64,000 bases of DNA from Bacteriovoracaceae bacterium UBA6261 (GTDB lineage Bacteria; Bdellovibrionota; Bacteriovoracia; Bacteriovoracales; Bacteriovoracaceae): assembly GCA_002440825.1 (NCBI GenBank), contig DJVH01000096.1:100862-164861 (forward strand), given 5' to 3'. The position numbers and the translations under genes were made by a program. The notes beneath the pieces were generated by a model. The model had not been told where the DNA came from. It did no database searches and was given only the letters and a program-made list of their open reading frames with translations. This document shows, piece by piece, positions 26,809-35,037 of the stretch; the stretch's first letter is position 1, and the number at the start of each line of letters is the position of its first letter.

Positions 26809-28191
26809 ATGCTGAGCGATCGTTTCAAAGGAAGCCTGTATGGCCTGGCCATTGGTGACGCCCTCGGAGCACCTATCGAATTTGAAAAGCGCGATGCGTA
26901 TACTCCCGTGACAACATTTCGTGAGGGGGGACCCTTTCACTTAAAGAAAGGACAATGGACAGATGATACAAGCCTCGCACTTTGTCTGGGTTTTAGTCTG
27001 GTCGAAAAAAAAGATTTTGTTCCTGAAGATATCATGAAGCGTTTTCATTCCTGGTGGCGGCAAGGCTATATGAGTTGTACCGGTCACTGTTTTGATATTG
27101 GCAATACAACTAAAGCGGCGCTCAGTAGATTTGAAGAAAGTGGGGAATTGTTTTCAGGCGCTCCGACTGATCCGGCCACTAACGGGTCCATTATGCGACT
27201 TGCTCCTGTTCCGCTTTTCTTTTTTCGCGAGATTGAAAAAGCTCTCTTTTATGCAGCAGAAAGTTCACGACTCACTCATGCTCCCGCTTCCTGCATCGAT
27301 GCCTGCAGGGCACTGGGACTGTTGATTCACCGGGCGCTTTCGGGAAAACGCAAAGAAGATATTCTTTTATACGAAAGAGGAAGCCTCGGAATTCTTGCTT
27401 CAGACATAGAAAATGTTCTGCTGGGCTCTTATAAAACAAAAAGCCGCGAAGACATTTCCGCGGCAGGACTAGCACACACTTGTCTGGAAGCGGCCTTGTG
27501 GGCCTTTTATCACACTGACAATTTCAACGACGGTGCTCTCCTTGCTGTGAATTTAGGTGAAGATTCCGATACAACCGGCGCTGTCTTTGGTCAGCTGGCC
27601 GGAGCATACTATGGATTTCGTTCCATCAAACCAGAGTTCATCGATGGATTGTGGGATAAAGAGCTGATTGACAAACTCGCGATGAAAGTTTTTTTTCACG
27701 TGAATCAATTTTATTATGAAGGAGAAAATCCTACCGTTGATCTCATCGTGATTAATCCCGCTGATGAAGTTCTTCTTATAAGAAGATCTAAAAACGCCTC
27801 TGCCTGTGCAGGCATGATGGCCTTTCCCGGTGGCTTTATTGATTCAAAGGCCAGAGAGGGAGAAAAATGGCTACCGGGTCTGGAGACAGCGGAGACAGCA
27901 GCTTTGCGTGAACTGGAAGAAGAAACAAATTTAAAATTAACCGGTGCCGAGATTGTCTTTGTCGGTGAATACCGGGGCGACAATCGCGATCCGCGGGACA
28001 ACGAAACTTCATGGTCAAAAACCCATGCTTATGTTTACCGGATTGATCAAAAAACATTTGAAGAACAAAAAAATTCGATTCGTGGAATGGATGATGCCGA
28101 CGAGGCCCGTTGGATTCCGTTAGAGGAGGCGCGCGCGATGAAGCTTGCCTTTGATCACAACAAAATTCTGGAAGACGCTCTTTTACTTTGA
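26809..28191 (+). CDS. ADP-ribosylglycohydrolase-Nudix hydrolase fusion
   Basis: A 460-aa two-domain enzyme. Residues 1-295 are an ADP-ribosylglycohydrolase (DraG-like): GLAIGDALGAPIEF, the metal-binding T51-D52-D53 in GQWTDDT, and D252-S253-D254 in LGEDSDTTGAV. Residues 310-460 are a Nudix domain with MAFPGGFID and the Nudix helix R367-E368-L-E-E-E, preceded by an unusual insertion of about 12 residues; ADP-ribose pyrophosphatase types look like this. The likely sequence is release of ADP-ribose from a modified protein, nucleic acid or small molecule, then hydrolysis to AMP and ribose-5-phosphate. No ADP-ribosyltransferase is adjacent. It overlaps the convergent capA-like gene by 9 bp. Confidence 0.92.
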   Translation: MLSDRFKGSLYGLAIGDALGAPIEFEKRDAYTPVTTFREGGPFHLKKGQWTDDTSLALCLGFSLVEKKDFVPEDIMKRFHSWWRQGYMSCTGHCFDIGNTTKAALSRFEESGELFSGAPTDPATNGSIMRLAPVPLFFFREIEKALFYAAESSRLTHAPASCIDACRALGLLIHRALSGKRKEDILLYERGSLGILASDIENVLLGSYKTKSREDISAAGLAHTCLEAALWAFYHTDNFNDGALLAVNLGEDSDTTGAVFGQLAGAYYGFRSIKPEFIDGLWDKELIDKLAMKVFFHVNQFYYEGENPTVDLIVINPADEVLLIRRSKNASACAGMMAFPGGFIDSKAREGEKWLPGLETAETAALRELEEETNLKLTGAEIVFVGEYRGDNRDPRDNETSWSKTHAYVYRIDQKTFEEQKNSIRGMDDADEARWIPLEEARAMKLAFDHNKILEDALLL

Positions 28192-29331
28192 GCACATCAC
28201 CGTTTTCAAATCTGATGACGGGGCAATGAACGCTTTTGTTCCATACATTTTTGTCACATAGGCCATGACTTCCGTTGACTCTTTTCCCACCGGACTGATG
28301 ACTGCTCCTGTGCGTAGAGTGGGTGTGAAGCCGACGCCGAAAATCGAAGCCTTTTCGTTTTTGCGAGACCCTTTGGAGAGTCCGAGATAGGCCACCGGTC
28401 CTGTTCTGCGGGCGATTCCTGCCTGACCTGCTACAAAGTTTCCTAATGAGTAAAGGATTAATCCCTCGCGGCCGTCTTTGGTTGTGATTTTTTCCCAAGG
28501 TTGCAGGACGTGGGGATGTGAACCTATGACGGCCGTTGCACCATACTCAATGTACTTTCTTCCATAGTCTCTTTGAGACGATTCCGGAGACTGGGAATAT
28601 TCTGTTCCCCAATGAGTAAATACGATGACGGCGTCGACATCAGGACGGTCGTGAAGCGATTTGATAAGACTTAAAATTTTGGTCGCATTTTGATAGCAAT
28701 GGAGAATCTGTGTTTTAGAATCATTATTTCCATTGGTCATTTCCGTGCAGCCGATAAAAGCAGTGCGGATCCCGTTGATGGACATAATTTTAAAAAAGTC
28801 TCCGTCTTTTTCTGTACTTTTTCTGACTCCGACGACCGGAAGACCGGAGGCGCTTGAGGCAGAAATTGTTTTATCGATGCCCACCCAGGTTCTATCGAGA
28901 GCGTGGTTGTTGGCACTGGTTAAAAGATCAAAACCTGAATTCTTCAGGTCTGTGAAAATTCTCGGATGGTAATTAAAAGAAAAATGAGTTCCTGAATAAA
29001 CAAAGTCGTCATAAACAAAGCCAATATCACCATGATCTTTTCCTCCTCCGTCAATTCCCATGGCCGCTGGACCCTCAAGATTGCCCACGCTGAAATCGGC
29101 CTTTTTAAAAAGTGATTCTGATTTTTTCCACAATTGTGAAAAATGCTGAGTTTCCCTCACGACCGTTTCATAGAGCGCTTCGTGAATTAAAATATCGCCC
29201 ACAAAAGAAATGACAGCTTCGCTTTTGCCCCCTCCGCAGGGTGTCTTGAAGGTCAAATCTCTATCTGAAGAAAAAACAGAAGGTGAAAAACAGGCGAGAG
29301 TAACAGATGTTGCGAGTATAAGCTTTTTCAT
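28183..29331 (-). CDS. CapA-family exported metallophosphatase-like protein (copy 1)
   Basis: A 382-aa protein with a signal peptide (residues 1-21) and a PGA_cap/CapA domain. The calcineurin-like motifs are SFVGDILIH, SVGNLEGP, TSANNHALDR, FTHWGTEYS and IGSHPHVLQPWE, with YSLGNFV. The family includes poly-gamma-glutamate capsule factors, but most members have no known substrate. Its ATG lies 9 nt after egtD, so it is probably the third gene of the egtB-egtD unit. A paralogue sits at 32472-33614. The two share nearly all motifs but differ at the C-terminus. Periplasmic location is inferred. Confidence 0.88.
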   Translation of the reverse strand: MKKLILATSVTLACFSPSVFSSDRDLTFKTPCGGGKSEAVISFVGDILIHEALYETVVRETQHFSQLWKKSESLFKKADFSVGNLEGPAAMGIDGGGKDHGDIGFVYDDFVYSGTHFSFNYHPRIFTDLKNSGFDLLTSANNHALDRTWVGIDKTISASSASGLPVVGVRKSTEKDGDFFKIMSINGIRTAFIGCTEMTNGNNDSKTQILHCYQNATKILSLIKSLHDRPDVDAVIVFTHWGTEYSQSPESSQRDYGRKYIEYGATAVIGSHPHVLQPWEKITTKDGREGLILYSLGNFVAGQAGIARRTGPVAYLGLSKGSRKNEKASIFGVGFTPTLRTGAVISPVGKESTEVMAYVTKMYGTKAFIAPSSDLKTVMCSK

Positions 29332-29340
29332 AGTTAATCC

Positions 29341-30324
29341 TTAGGCTTGCCAGAGAGCATCGACGAAAAGATCACGGGGATCTTTAAAATTGGTGACTGT
29401 TTTAAATCCGCTTTCATTGCCGATCTGAACGATTTCTTTTTCAAGAAATTTAAATGAGTATTCGAGATGAAGTGGTTCAAAGGCATCAAAATGAAAGGTC
29501 TTGTTTAAGGCAGAGATCCTGACTTCCTGATCCTGAAGTGAAATGAGATAACTTTCCATTGCCCCCAGTTCAGGGTTATAGAAGGCCTGGTGTTTGAAAT
29601 TTTCAATGACGAAGTTTCCTCCGAGTTCATTGTTGATCCGTCTTAAGAGATTCACATTGAATTCAGCAGTGATACCTTCTTTGTCGGAGTATGCACGGGT
29701 CATGAGATCAATATCTTTTTTCAGATCAAAACCAATCAAAAGATAGTCGCGTTCCCGCAATAAGCTGTGGACCTGGCGAAGAACCATAAGGCATTCTTCT
29801 CTGCTGAAATTGCCGATGTTTGATCCCAGAAATAAAGTGATCATCTTGTTTTCCGAAAGCGAGCGTGCAAAAGAGAGCCCTTCAATATAATCGGAAACAA
29901 TCCCATGAACACTCAGGTTTGCATGGGAAGTAAAATTTTTTTCCATAAGATGCAGGGCCTCTTTCGAAATATCAATCGGAAGAAAATTTACTTTGACTCC
30001 TTTTTCCAGAAAACTGTCGATTAATATTTTCGTTTTATGGCCGTCGCCCACGCCCAGTTCGACAATGTCCACCTGTCCCGCACCGATGATTTCGGGCAAA
30101 GTGTCCTTGAGACTATTGAGAATCTGATACTCCGTTCTGGTGGGATAATAGTCGTCCAGCTGGGTAATCTTTTGAAAAATCTGGCTGCCGAGATCGTCAT
30201 AAAAGTACTTGGAAGAAATATTTTTTGGATGAGATGAGAGACCTTTGTCCACATCTTCCGCAAATTGATTTTTATTCTGATTTTTCTCGGAATATGAGTC
30301 AAAAATGAGTCTGCTGATTTTCAC
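29341..30324 (-). CDS. egtD: L-histidine N-alpha-methyltransferase
   Basis: A 327-aa SAM enzyme that trimethylates histidine to hercynine, the first step of ergothioneine synthesis. The N-terminal KYFYDDLGSQIFQKI and TRTEYQIL, SAM motif VELGVGDGHKTKIL, LFLGSNIGNF and the C-terminal DPRDLFVDALWQ are EgtD hallmarks. The start is taken as the GTG at 30324, which overlaps the egtB stop as GTGA and has a GAGGG Shine-Dalgarno. The ATG at 30363 would put 13 extra residues inside egtB. Cytoplasmic. Together with EgtB it provides the thiol antioxidant pathway. Confidence 0.93.
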   Translation of the reverse strand: MKISRLIFDSYSEKNQNKNQFAEDVDKGLSSHPKNISSKYFYDDLGSQIFQKITQLDDYYPTRTEYQILNSLKDTLPEIIGAGQVDIVELGVGDGHKTKILIDSFLEKGVKVNFLPIDISKEALHLMEKNFTSHANLSVHGIVSDYIEGLSFARSLSENKMITLFLGSNIGNFSREECLMVLRQVHSLLRERDYLLIGFDLKKDIDLMTRAYSDKEGITAEFNVNLLRRINNELGGNFVIENFKHQAFYNPELGAMESYLISLQDQEVRISALNKTFHFDAFEPLHLEYSFKFLEKEIVQIGNESGFKTVTNFKDPRDLFVDALWQA

Positions 30325-31547
30325 GTGAGATCCCTCGCCAGAGCAATTCCGGAAAACATCCATCGTTGATCAGGGCCGTAAAAGTTTCTGTAAGTTCGTC
30401 GATAGTGACCCGCTGGAGTCGCAAAGCATCCACCTCTCAAAATAAATTGATTGCACATGAATTTGCCGTTGTACTCCTGAACTTCACCTTCAAACGGAGT
30501 AAAACCGGGATAGGGTGAATAATGGCTGCTCGTCCAGCACCATAGTTGTGATTGAAATGTTTTTGGATTTTCCGGATGGTAAATCGTATCGCTTTTGTTT
30601 TTATGTGCTCGTAAACCGGCCTCAGCTTCACAAATTTCAAATTCGGCTTCAGTGGGAAGCCTCAACCCCATCCATCGTGCAAAAGCATCGGCTTCAAAAT
30701 AACTGATGTGGGTTACGGGAGCAGAGAGCTCAAGGGGGGCTTCTCCATAAAGAGTAAACTCATGCCAGTCCTTTTCTTTTTTTTGCCAATAGAGTGGGGC
30801 CTGAATGTTTTTTTGCTTGATCCAGTCCCATCCTAAAGAGAGCCAGAGTTTTGGCTGCTCGTATCCTTTGTCCTGGATAAAATGCAGAAATTCTCCGTTG
30901 GTAATCATATGATCGGAAATCGCAAAGCTGTTGAGGTAAACTTTGTGTGGGGGAGTTTCATTGTCAAAAGCAAAGCTTTTGTTTCGGTCTGCTCCGATGG
31001 AGTAAACACCTTCGGGAAACTCAATCCATTTTTCTTCATAGGCCATTTTCTTTCTCTTGTCTTTTGAGCTGTAGGCTGGAAGAAGGGGATTGGCACCCAG
31101 GATATTTTTTATATCCATCAGTAGCAATTCCTGATGTTGTTCTTCATGATTGATGGCGAGTTCAATCATCTTTTCAAGCGACGGATGTCCAGCATTCGAT
31201 TGACAATGTTCCTGAATTTGATCATCCACGGATTTGCGGTAATCATAAACTTCAGAGACAGAGGGGCGAGATAATCTGCCCCGCTCACCTTGAACCCAAT
31301 GTTCTCCCAGGCCTTTGTAGTAAGAATTGAAAAGCTTGCGATAACCAGGATGATGATATTGATAGGCTGGATTTTGTTTTTTCAAAATGAGTTCTTCCAA
31401 AAACCATGTCGTATGGCCAAGATGCCATTTGGGCGGGCTCACTTCCTCCATCGGTTGAACGACATAATCTTCAGTTTCCAGCACTGAACAAATGGCTTCA
31501 GTCTGTTGTCGCGTCTCAAGAAATTTATGAATCTGTTCTTCAAGCAT
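30321..31547 (-). CDS. egtB: ergothioneine synthase EgtB (iron-dependent sulfoxide synthase)
   Basis: A 408-aa non-haem iron enzyme that joins hercynine to a sulfur donor (gamma-glutamylcysteine or cysteine) using oxygen. The N-terminal DinB-like domain carries the likely three-His iron site: His45 in HLGHTTWF, and His134 and His138 in NHEEQHQE. The C-terminal formylglycine-synthase-like domain has RLPTEAEFE, WCWTSSHY and RGGCFATP. The ATG at 31547 has a weak GAGG upstream. It heads the unit egtB-egtD-capA-like. The later steps (EgtC, EgtE) are not in the window; some bacteria use short two-gene routes with a lyase elsewhere. Confidence 0.94.
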   Translation of the reverse strand: MLEEQIHKFLETRQQTEAICSVLETEDYVVQPMEEVSPPKWHLGHTTWFLEELILKKQNPAYQYHHPGYRKLFNSYYKGLGEHWVQGERGRLSRPSVSEVYDYRKSVDDQIQEHCQSNAGHPSLEKMIELAINHEEQHQELLLMDIKNILGANPLLPAYSSKDKRKKMAYEEKWIEFPEGVYSIGADRNKSFAFDNETPPHKVYLNSFAISDHMITNGEFLHFIQDKGYEQPKLWLSLGWDWIKQKNIQAPLYWQKKEKDWHEFTLYGEAPLELSAPVTHISYFEADAFARWMGLRLPTEAEFEICEAEAGLRAHKNKSDTIYHPENPKTFQSQLWCWTSSHYSPYPGFTPFEGEVQEYNGKFMCNQFILRGGCFATPAGHYRRTYRNFYGPDQRWMFSGIALARDLT

Positions 31548-31670
31548 ACTCGGCCTCGCACGATTGTCTTTGGTAAACGATGATTCATTAATTACTTTTT
31601 TAATAATACTTTTTGACTTATGAATAGCTAAGAAAACCTTTTTGGTTGAGACGAAAGAGAGAAAAAAAAT

Positions 31671-32471
31671 ATGGCGATGATAAGAATAATCTATTCGATG
31701 TTCATCTTATTCTTCGGTGTAAATCTTTATGCCTCTGAAGCTCGCCTTGACCTGGGAGCAGGACCGCTGACTGTTATTGGAAACCATTACCGGGGAAGTG
31801 ACCAATCCAAAGTCTGGATCTTTCCCATTCCCTATTTTTCTTACAAATCAGAGCGGCTTGAAGCTGAGCCGTCTTTTATCAGAGGAATTCTATTTCACAA
31901 TAAATGGCTCACTTTCAAACTCAGCCTCGTTCCCGGTCTCAATGTGGAAAGCAAAGACAACCGCGCACGCGCAGGAATGCCTTCGCTCGATTATTCAATC
32001 GAAGTCGGACCAATGGCCATTGTCCGCTTGTGGGAAAGTTCAGACCATGAAATAAAAATTAATTTTGAAATGCCGGTGAGAGAAAGTTTTGCTGTGAGCT
32101 TTAAAAAATTCAAACCTGCGGGGATGATTACGGTTCCTTACGTCAATGTCATTTATAATCCACGAAAAGATTTCTGGAATTTTGATTCCGAGTTTTCAGT
32201 CAGCCCCATGTTCGCTTCCGAGCGCTATCACCAGCGGTTTTATTCCGTTGCTTCTGAGTATCAAACGAGCACTCGTCCGGCCTACACCGCCCAAGGGGGC
32301 TATAGCGGACTTCAGACGGCCATTGTTTTTAATAAACGCTTTCACGATCTGGGAATTCTTTCTTTTGTCAGATGGGACCAGTTAAAAGGAGCCGCTTTCC
32401 GACCAAGTCCGCTTGTCGTCCGGCAGAATTATTTTCTGGGAGGGCTCGGGCTCTTCTGGATGTTTCATTAA
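31671..32471 (+). CDS. MipA/OmpV family outer-membrane protein
   Basis: A 266-aa protein with a signal peptide (about 1-22, cleavage near YAS) and a beta-barrel body with the features of the MipA/OmpV family: LDLGAGPLTVIGNHYRGSD, FPIPYFSYKSERLEAE, GRNA-like RARAGMPSLDYSIEVGP, and a final aromatic strand FFLGGLGLFWMFH. It is probably an outer-membrane channel or scaffold protein. The ATG at 31671 or the one at 31677 may be used, with AGAGAG upstream. It is divergent from egtB across 123 nt, where no convincing consensus promoter pair is seen. It abuts the second capA-like gene tail to tail. Confidence 0.85.
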   Translation: MAMIRIIYSMFILFFGVNLYASEARLDLGAGPLTVIGNHYRGSDQSKVWIFPIPYFSYKSERLEAEPSFIRGILFHNKWLTFKLSLVPGLNVESKDNRARAGMPSLDYSIEVGPMAIVRLWESSDHEIKINFEMPVRESFAVSFKKFKPAGMITVPYVNVIYNPRKDFWNFDSEFSVSPMFASERYHQRFYSVASEYQTSTRPAYTAQGGYSGLQTAIVFNKRFHDLGILSFVRWDQLKGAAFRPSPLVVRQNYFLGGLGLFWMFH

Positions 32472-33614
32472 TCACTGACACATTTTTTTCAGCAAACTAT
32501 CTTTCAAATGAATTCTCCTTTGATTGCCATAAAAGCTCTCAAGGTTCTCCTGATAACTGCTAGGGGCCGCTTCTTCCAGAGGAAGAATAGAAAGGTCGTT
32601 GCGGTAAACAGGAGCGTAGGCCCCTCCAAAAACGCGTGCTTTTTGTCCTTGTTTTTTTATCAGACCAAGATAGAAAATGGCCCCGGTCTGACTCGCGGGA
32701 TTTTCCTGGCAAGCGACAAAATTTCCGAGCGAATAAAAAATAAGACCTTCTCGGCCATCTCTTGCGGTGACTTTCTCCCAAGGCTGCAAGACGTGTGGAT
32801 GAGAACCCACTACCGCCAGTGCTCCGGCCTCAATATACCTGCGGGCATAATCGCGCTGGTACTCTTTTACTTGCAGTGAATATTCAACGCCCCAATGCGG
32901 AAGAACGACAATGGCCTCAATCGTCTTATCTGAGGCCAGTTTTTTAATAATCTGAAAGATTTCCTGTGATTCGCAGTTTAGAACCTGCTTGTTAGGGTCA
33001 TTGCCATTTAAAACCTCACTGCAGCCGATAAAGGCCGTACGGATATTTTTAATCAGAGCTGTCGAATAAAAGGCGTCTTTGGAATTCTGGGAATTCTGGG
33101 AATTCTGGGAATTCTGGGAGTGGCGCACCCCTGTTATTTTCATTCCCAGAGAGCGGGCCGCTTCGATGGTTCTGTCGAGCCCGATACTTTTGCGGTCCAT
33201 GGCATGATTATTGGCCGCGGTGATCATATCAAAACCCGAATCCTGTAAATCGGAGAGAAGCCGGGGATGATAATTGAAAACCAGGTTTGTGCCACTAAAG
33301 ATGAAATCGTCGTAGATAAATCCCACGTCTCCGTGATCAACACCCTTGGCATCAATTCCCATGGCGACTGGTCCTTCTACATTGCCCACTGAATAATCGG
33401 CCTTGAGCAAAAGGGGAAGGGTTTTTTCCCAAAGGGGTGTAAAGTGCTGACCTTCCATGACGGACAGATACATTGGTCGATGAATCAAAATATCTCCAAC
33501 GAAGGAAATGATGGCCTTATCTGTCCCTGAGTCACAAGGCGTAGAAAAGCTCAAATCGTTGGCGGTCCGGCCCACCCCTGGCAGAAGTAAGAGCAAAAGG
33601 AAAAGCTTGTTCAC
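32472..33614 (-). CDS. CapA-family exported metallophosphatase-like protein (copy 2)
   Basis: A 380-aa paralogue of the protein at 28183-29331. The start is a GTG at 33614 with AGAGG upstream, giving a compact signal peptide (VNKLFLLLLLLPGVGRT). The upstream GTG at 33644 would add ten residues before it. Motifs: SFVGDILIHR, SVGNVEGPVAMG, TAANNHAMDR, LPHWGVEYS, VVGSHPHVLQPWE and YSLGNFV. It differs from copy 1 by a tandem NSQ-rich insert after GVRHS (encoded by 33081-33116), at the place where copy 1 has a short KSTEKDG loop. The insert is in a surface loop of the fold, so the enzyme may tolerate it. Confidence 0.88.
   Translation of the reverse strand: MNKLFLLLLLLPGVGRTANDLSFSTPCDSGTDKAIISFVGDILIHRPMYLSVMEGQHFTPLWEKTLPLLLKADYSVGNVEGPVAMGIDAKGVDHGDVGFIYDDFIFSGTNLVFNYHPRLLSDLQDSGFDMITAANNHAMDRKSIGLDRTIEAARSLGMKITGVRHSQNSQNSQNSQNSKDAFYSTALIKNIRTAFIGCSEVLNGNDPNKQVLNCESQEIFQIIKKLASDKTIEAIVVLPHWGVEYSLQVKEYQRDYARRYIEAGALAVVGSHPHVLQPWEKVTARDGREGLIFYSLGNFVACQENPASQTGAIFYLGLIKKQGQKARVFGGAYAPVYRNDLSILPLEEAAPSSYQENLESFYGNQRRIHLKDSLLKKMCQ
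33081..33116. repeat. four tandem 9-bp repeats inside capA-like copy 2
   Basis: GGAATTCTG is repeated four times without a mismatch, in frame with the gene, adding NSQ units to the protein. A microsatellite-like tract of this kind can change copy number by slippage without breaking the frame. Confidence 0.95.
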
Positions 33615-33665
33615 GAAGACAACCTCTGAAAAAGAAGCCGTCACTCTAACAAGGACAACGGGTGT

Positions 33666-33694
33666 TTGACCAATAGCCTTTGCTGATTCATACT
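33666..33694 (+). promoter_or_regulatory. promoter of the histone-H1-like gene
   Basis: TTGACC (33666-33671), a 17-bp spacer and CATACT (33689-33694) make a sigma-70-type promoter about 33 nt before the ATG, which itself has the strong GAGGGAGGA Shine-Dalgarno. Confidence 0.55.
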
Positions 33695-33726
33695 ATACAA
33701 GATTATTTTGTTTAGAGGGAGGATCT

Positions 33727-34437
33727 ATGGCCGTAAAGAAGTCACCAGCTAAAAAAGCAGTGAAAAAAGCACCAGCAAAAAAAGCACCAGCCAAAAAAGC
33801 ACCAGCAAAAAAAGTAGCAGCAAAGAAAGTAGCAGCAAAGAAGCCAGCAGCTAAGAAAGCAGCAGCAAAGAAGCCAGCGGCTAAAAAACCTGCGGCCAAA
33901 AAAGCGCCAGCAAAAAAAGTTGCTGCTAAAAAAGCTCCAGCAAAAAAAGTTGCCGCAAAAAAAACAACCGCTAAAAAAGCACCAGCAAAAAAAGCTCCCG
34001 CTAAAAAAGCTCCTGCTAAAAAAGTAGCGGCCAAAAAAGCTGCGCCAGCAAAAAAGACAGCTGCAAAATCACCGGCAAAAAAATCTTCTGAAGCCTTCAC
34101 TCAAATGGCAAAGATCGAAGTGCTTGAGATGGTGACTGAACCTTCAAAGGCAAAGAAAGAATCATCCAAAAAACCAGCTCCGAAAAAAGCTGCTCCAGCT
34201 CCTGCTCCTGCCAAAAAAGAAGGACAAGTGACATTGGATGAAAATGAATTTCTTCATTTAAAAATGGCCAAGGCCGCACACGAAAATCCACGCGAAAGCC
34301 ATCCGGAAGAAGGGGGAGAGGAAGAAGTAGAACACCCACCACTAACTCCCATCGTTCGCGAAACTCCGAAAGTGGGTCGAAATGAACCATGTCCATGTGG
34401 TTCAGGATTAAAATACAAAAAGTGTCACGGAAAATAA
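33727..34437 (+). CDS. histone-H1-like Lys/Ala/Pro repeat protein with SEC-C motif
   Basis: A 236-aa protein. Residues 1-118 are tandem repeats of PAKKA/VAAKK type, like the C-terminal tail of histone H1 and bacterial H1-like proteins, which bind DNA non-specifically. Residues 119-210 are a mixed charged linker that turns acidic (EEGGEEEVEH near 195-205). Residues 214-236 are a SEC-C zinc motif, RNEPCPCGSGLKYKKCHGK, with Cys222, Cys224, Cys233 and His234. The H1-SEC-C combination is unusual. Likely a nucleoid or RNA-associated protein; the SEC-C end could dock to another protein. The repeat DNA gives a long antisense open frame that I reject as a gene. Confidence 0.85.
   Translation: MAVKKSPAKKAVKKAPAKKAPAKKAPAKKVAAKKVAAKKPAAKKAAAKKPAAKKPAAKKAPAKKVAAKKAPAKKVAAKKTTAKKAPAKKAPAKKAPAKKVAAKKAAPAKKTAAKSPAKKSSEAFTQMAKIEVLEMVTEPSKAKKESSKKPAPKKAAPAPAPAKKEGQVTLDENEFLHLKMAKAAHENPRESHPEEGGEEEVEHPPLTPIVRETPKVGRNEPCPCGSGLKYKKCHGK
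33739..34089. repeat. imperfect tandem repeats encoding PAKKA/VAAKK
   Basis: About 20-25 diverged 15-bp units of the type AAAAAAGCACCAGCA, all in frame with the H1-like gene. Units differ mostly at third codon positions (GCA, GCT, GCC, GCG), so selection for the peptide has outlasted slippage. Confidence 0.85.
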
Positions 34438-34438
34438 T

Positions 34439-34957
34439 TCAGTTCAGTTCAATAATAGCTTTGTAGCCGTTCAGGATGGGATAAGGGGAAAGAAAAGTAA
34501 TAATCACTTGTCCCCATCCTGCGGCCGGAAGGCTTGGGTGATACACGACTTCAATCATTGATTTTCCATTATGTGGCTTAATCAGAATATCATAGGCGTT
34601 TTCTTTTCCATTCCAGTTCATTCTTTTTATAAACTGAAGCCTTGCTTTTTTTACTTCCATGAACCCCTTCTTCTCGAGCATGGCGTACCCGCGAGTATCT
34701 TTAAATTCCGGTGGAAGTTCTATGACTGTTTCCCCTTGTAAAACTTTTTTAGGAATAGGCACCAGCGCTTTTTTGTTGATGTCGTAGCTCATCCTGGCCG
34801 AAAACTTTGTTTTATCTTTCTCTGTTATTTCAACTTTAGCAGTTCCTCCTTTGTGGAGGCGTCCTTTCAGGATATGATAAGAAGCACTTTCTAGGGCAGC
34901 GAAAGCAGAATTGAGCGTGAATAAAAAGAGAGTGGTGAGCAGCAGCAGATATTTCAT
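34439..34957 (-). CDS. small exported protein of unknown function
   Basis: A 172-aa protein with a signal peptide (residues 1-20, cleavage after AFA). The mature part is a beta-rich, Lys-rich domain with GTAKVEITEKDKTKF and GWGQVIITFLSPYPILNGY, with no Cys. No family is recognised. The ATG has AAGGAGA upstream. It is convergent with the H1-like gene, with one base between the stops. Probably periplasmic. Confidence 0.7.
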   Translation of the reverse strand: MKYLLLLTTLFLFTLNSAFAALESASYHILKGRLHKGGTAKVEITEKDKTKFSARMSYDINKKALVPIPKKVLQGETVIELPPEFKDTRGYAMLEKKGFMEVKKARLQFIKRMNWNGKENAYDILIKPHNGKSMIEVVYHPSLPAAGWGQVIITFLSPYPILNGYKAIIELN

Positions 34958-35037
34958 CAGTTCTCCTTAAAGTTCCGATGAAAGAACGTTATCACCAATT
35001 TTCTCTGCATAAAAAAGAATAAAAATTATAGGTCTTA

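Noticed and set aside
33081..33116. CRISPR-like repeat tract
   Set aside because: The units are 9 bp, directly adjacent without spacers, and in frame within a gene. No CRISPR array or cas gene was seen anywhere in the window.
33693..34100. A 135-codon minus-strand frame of Phe/Ala repeats
   Set aside because: It is the antisense of the Lys/Ala repeat of the H1-like gene, which has a strong ribosome site and promoter.
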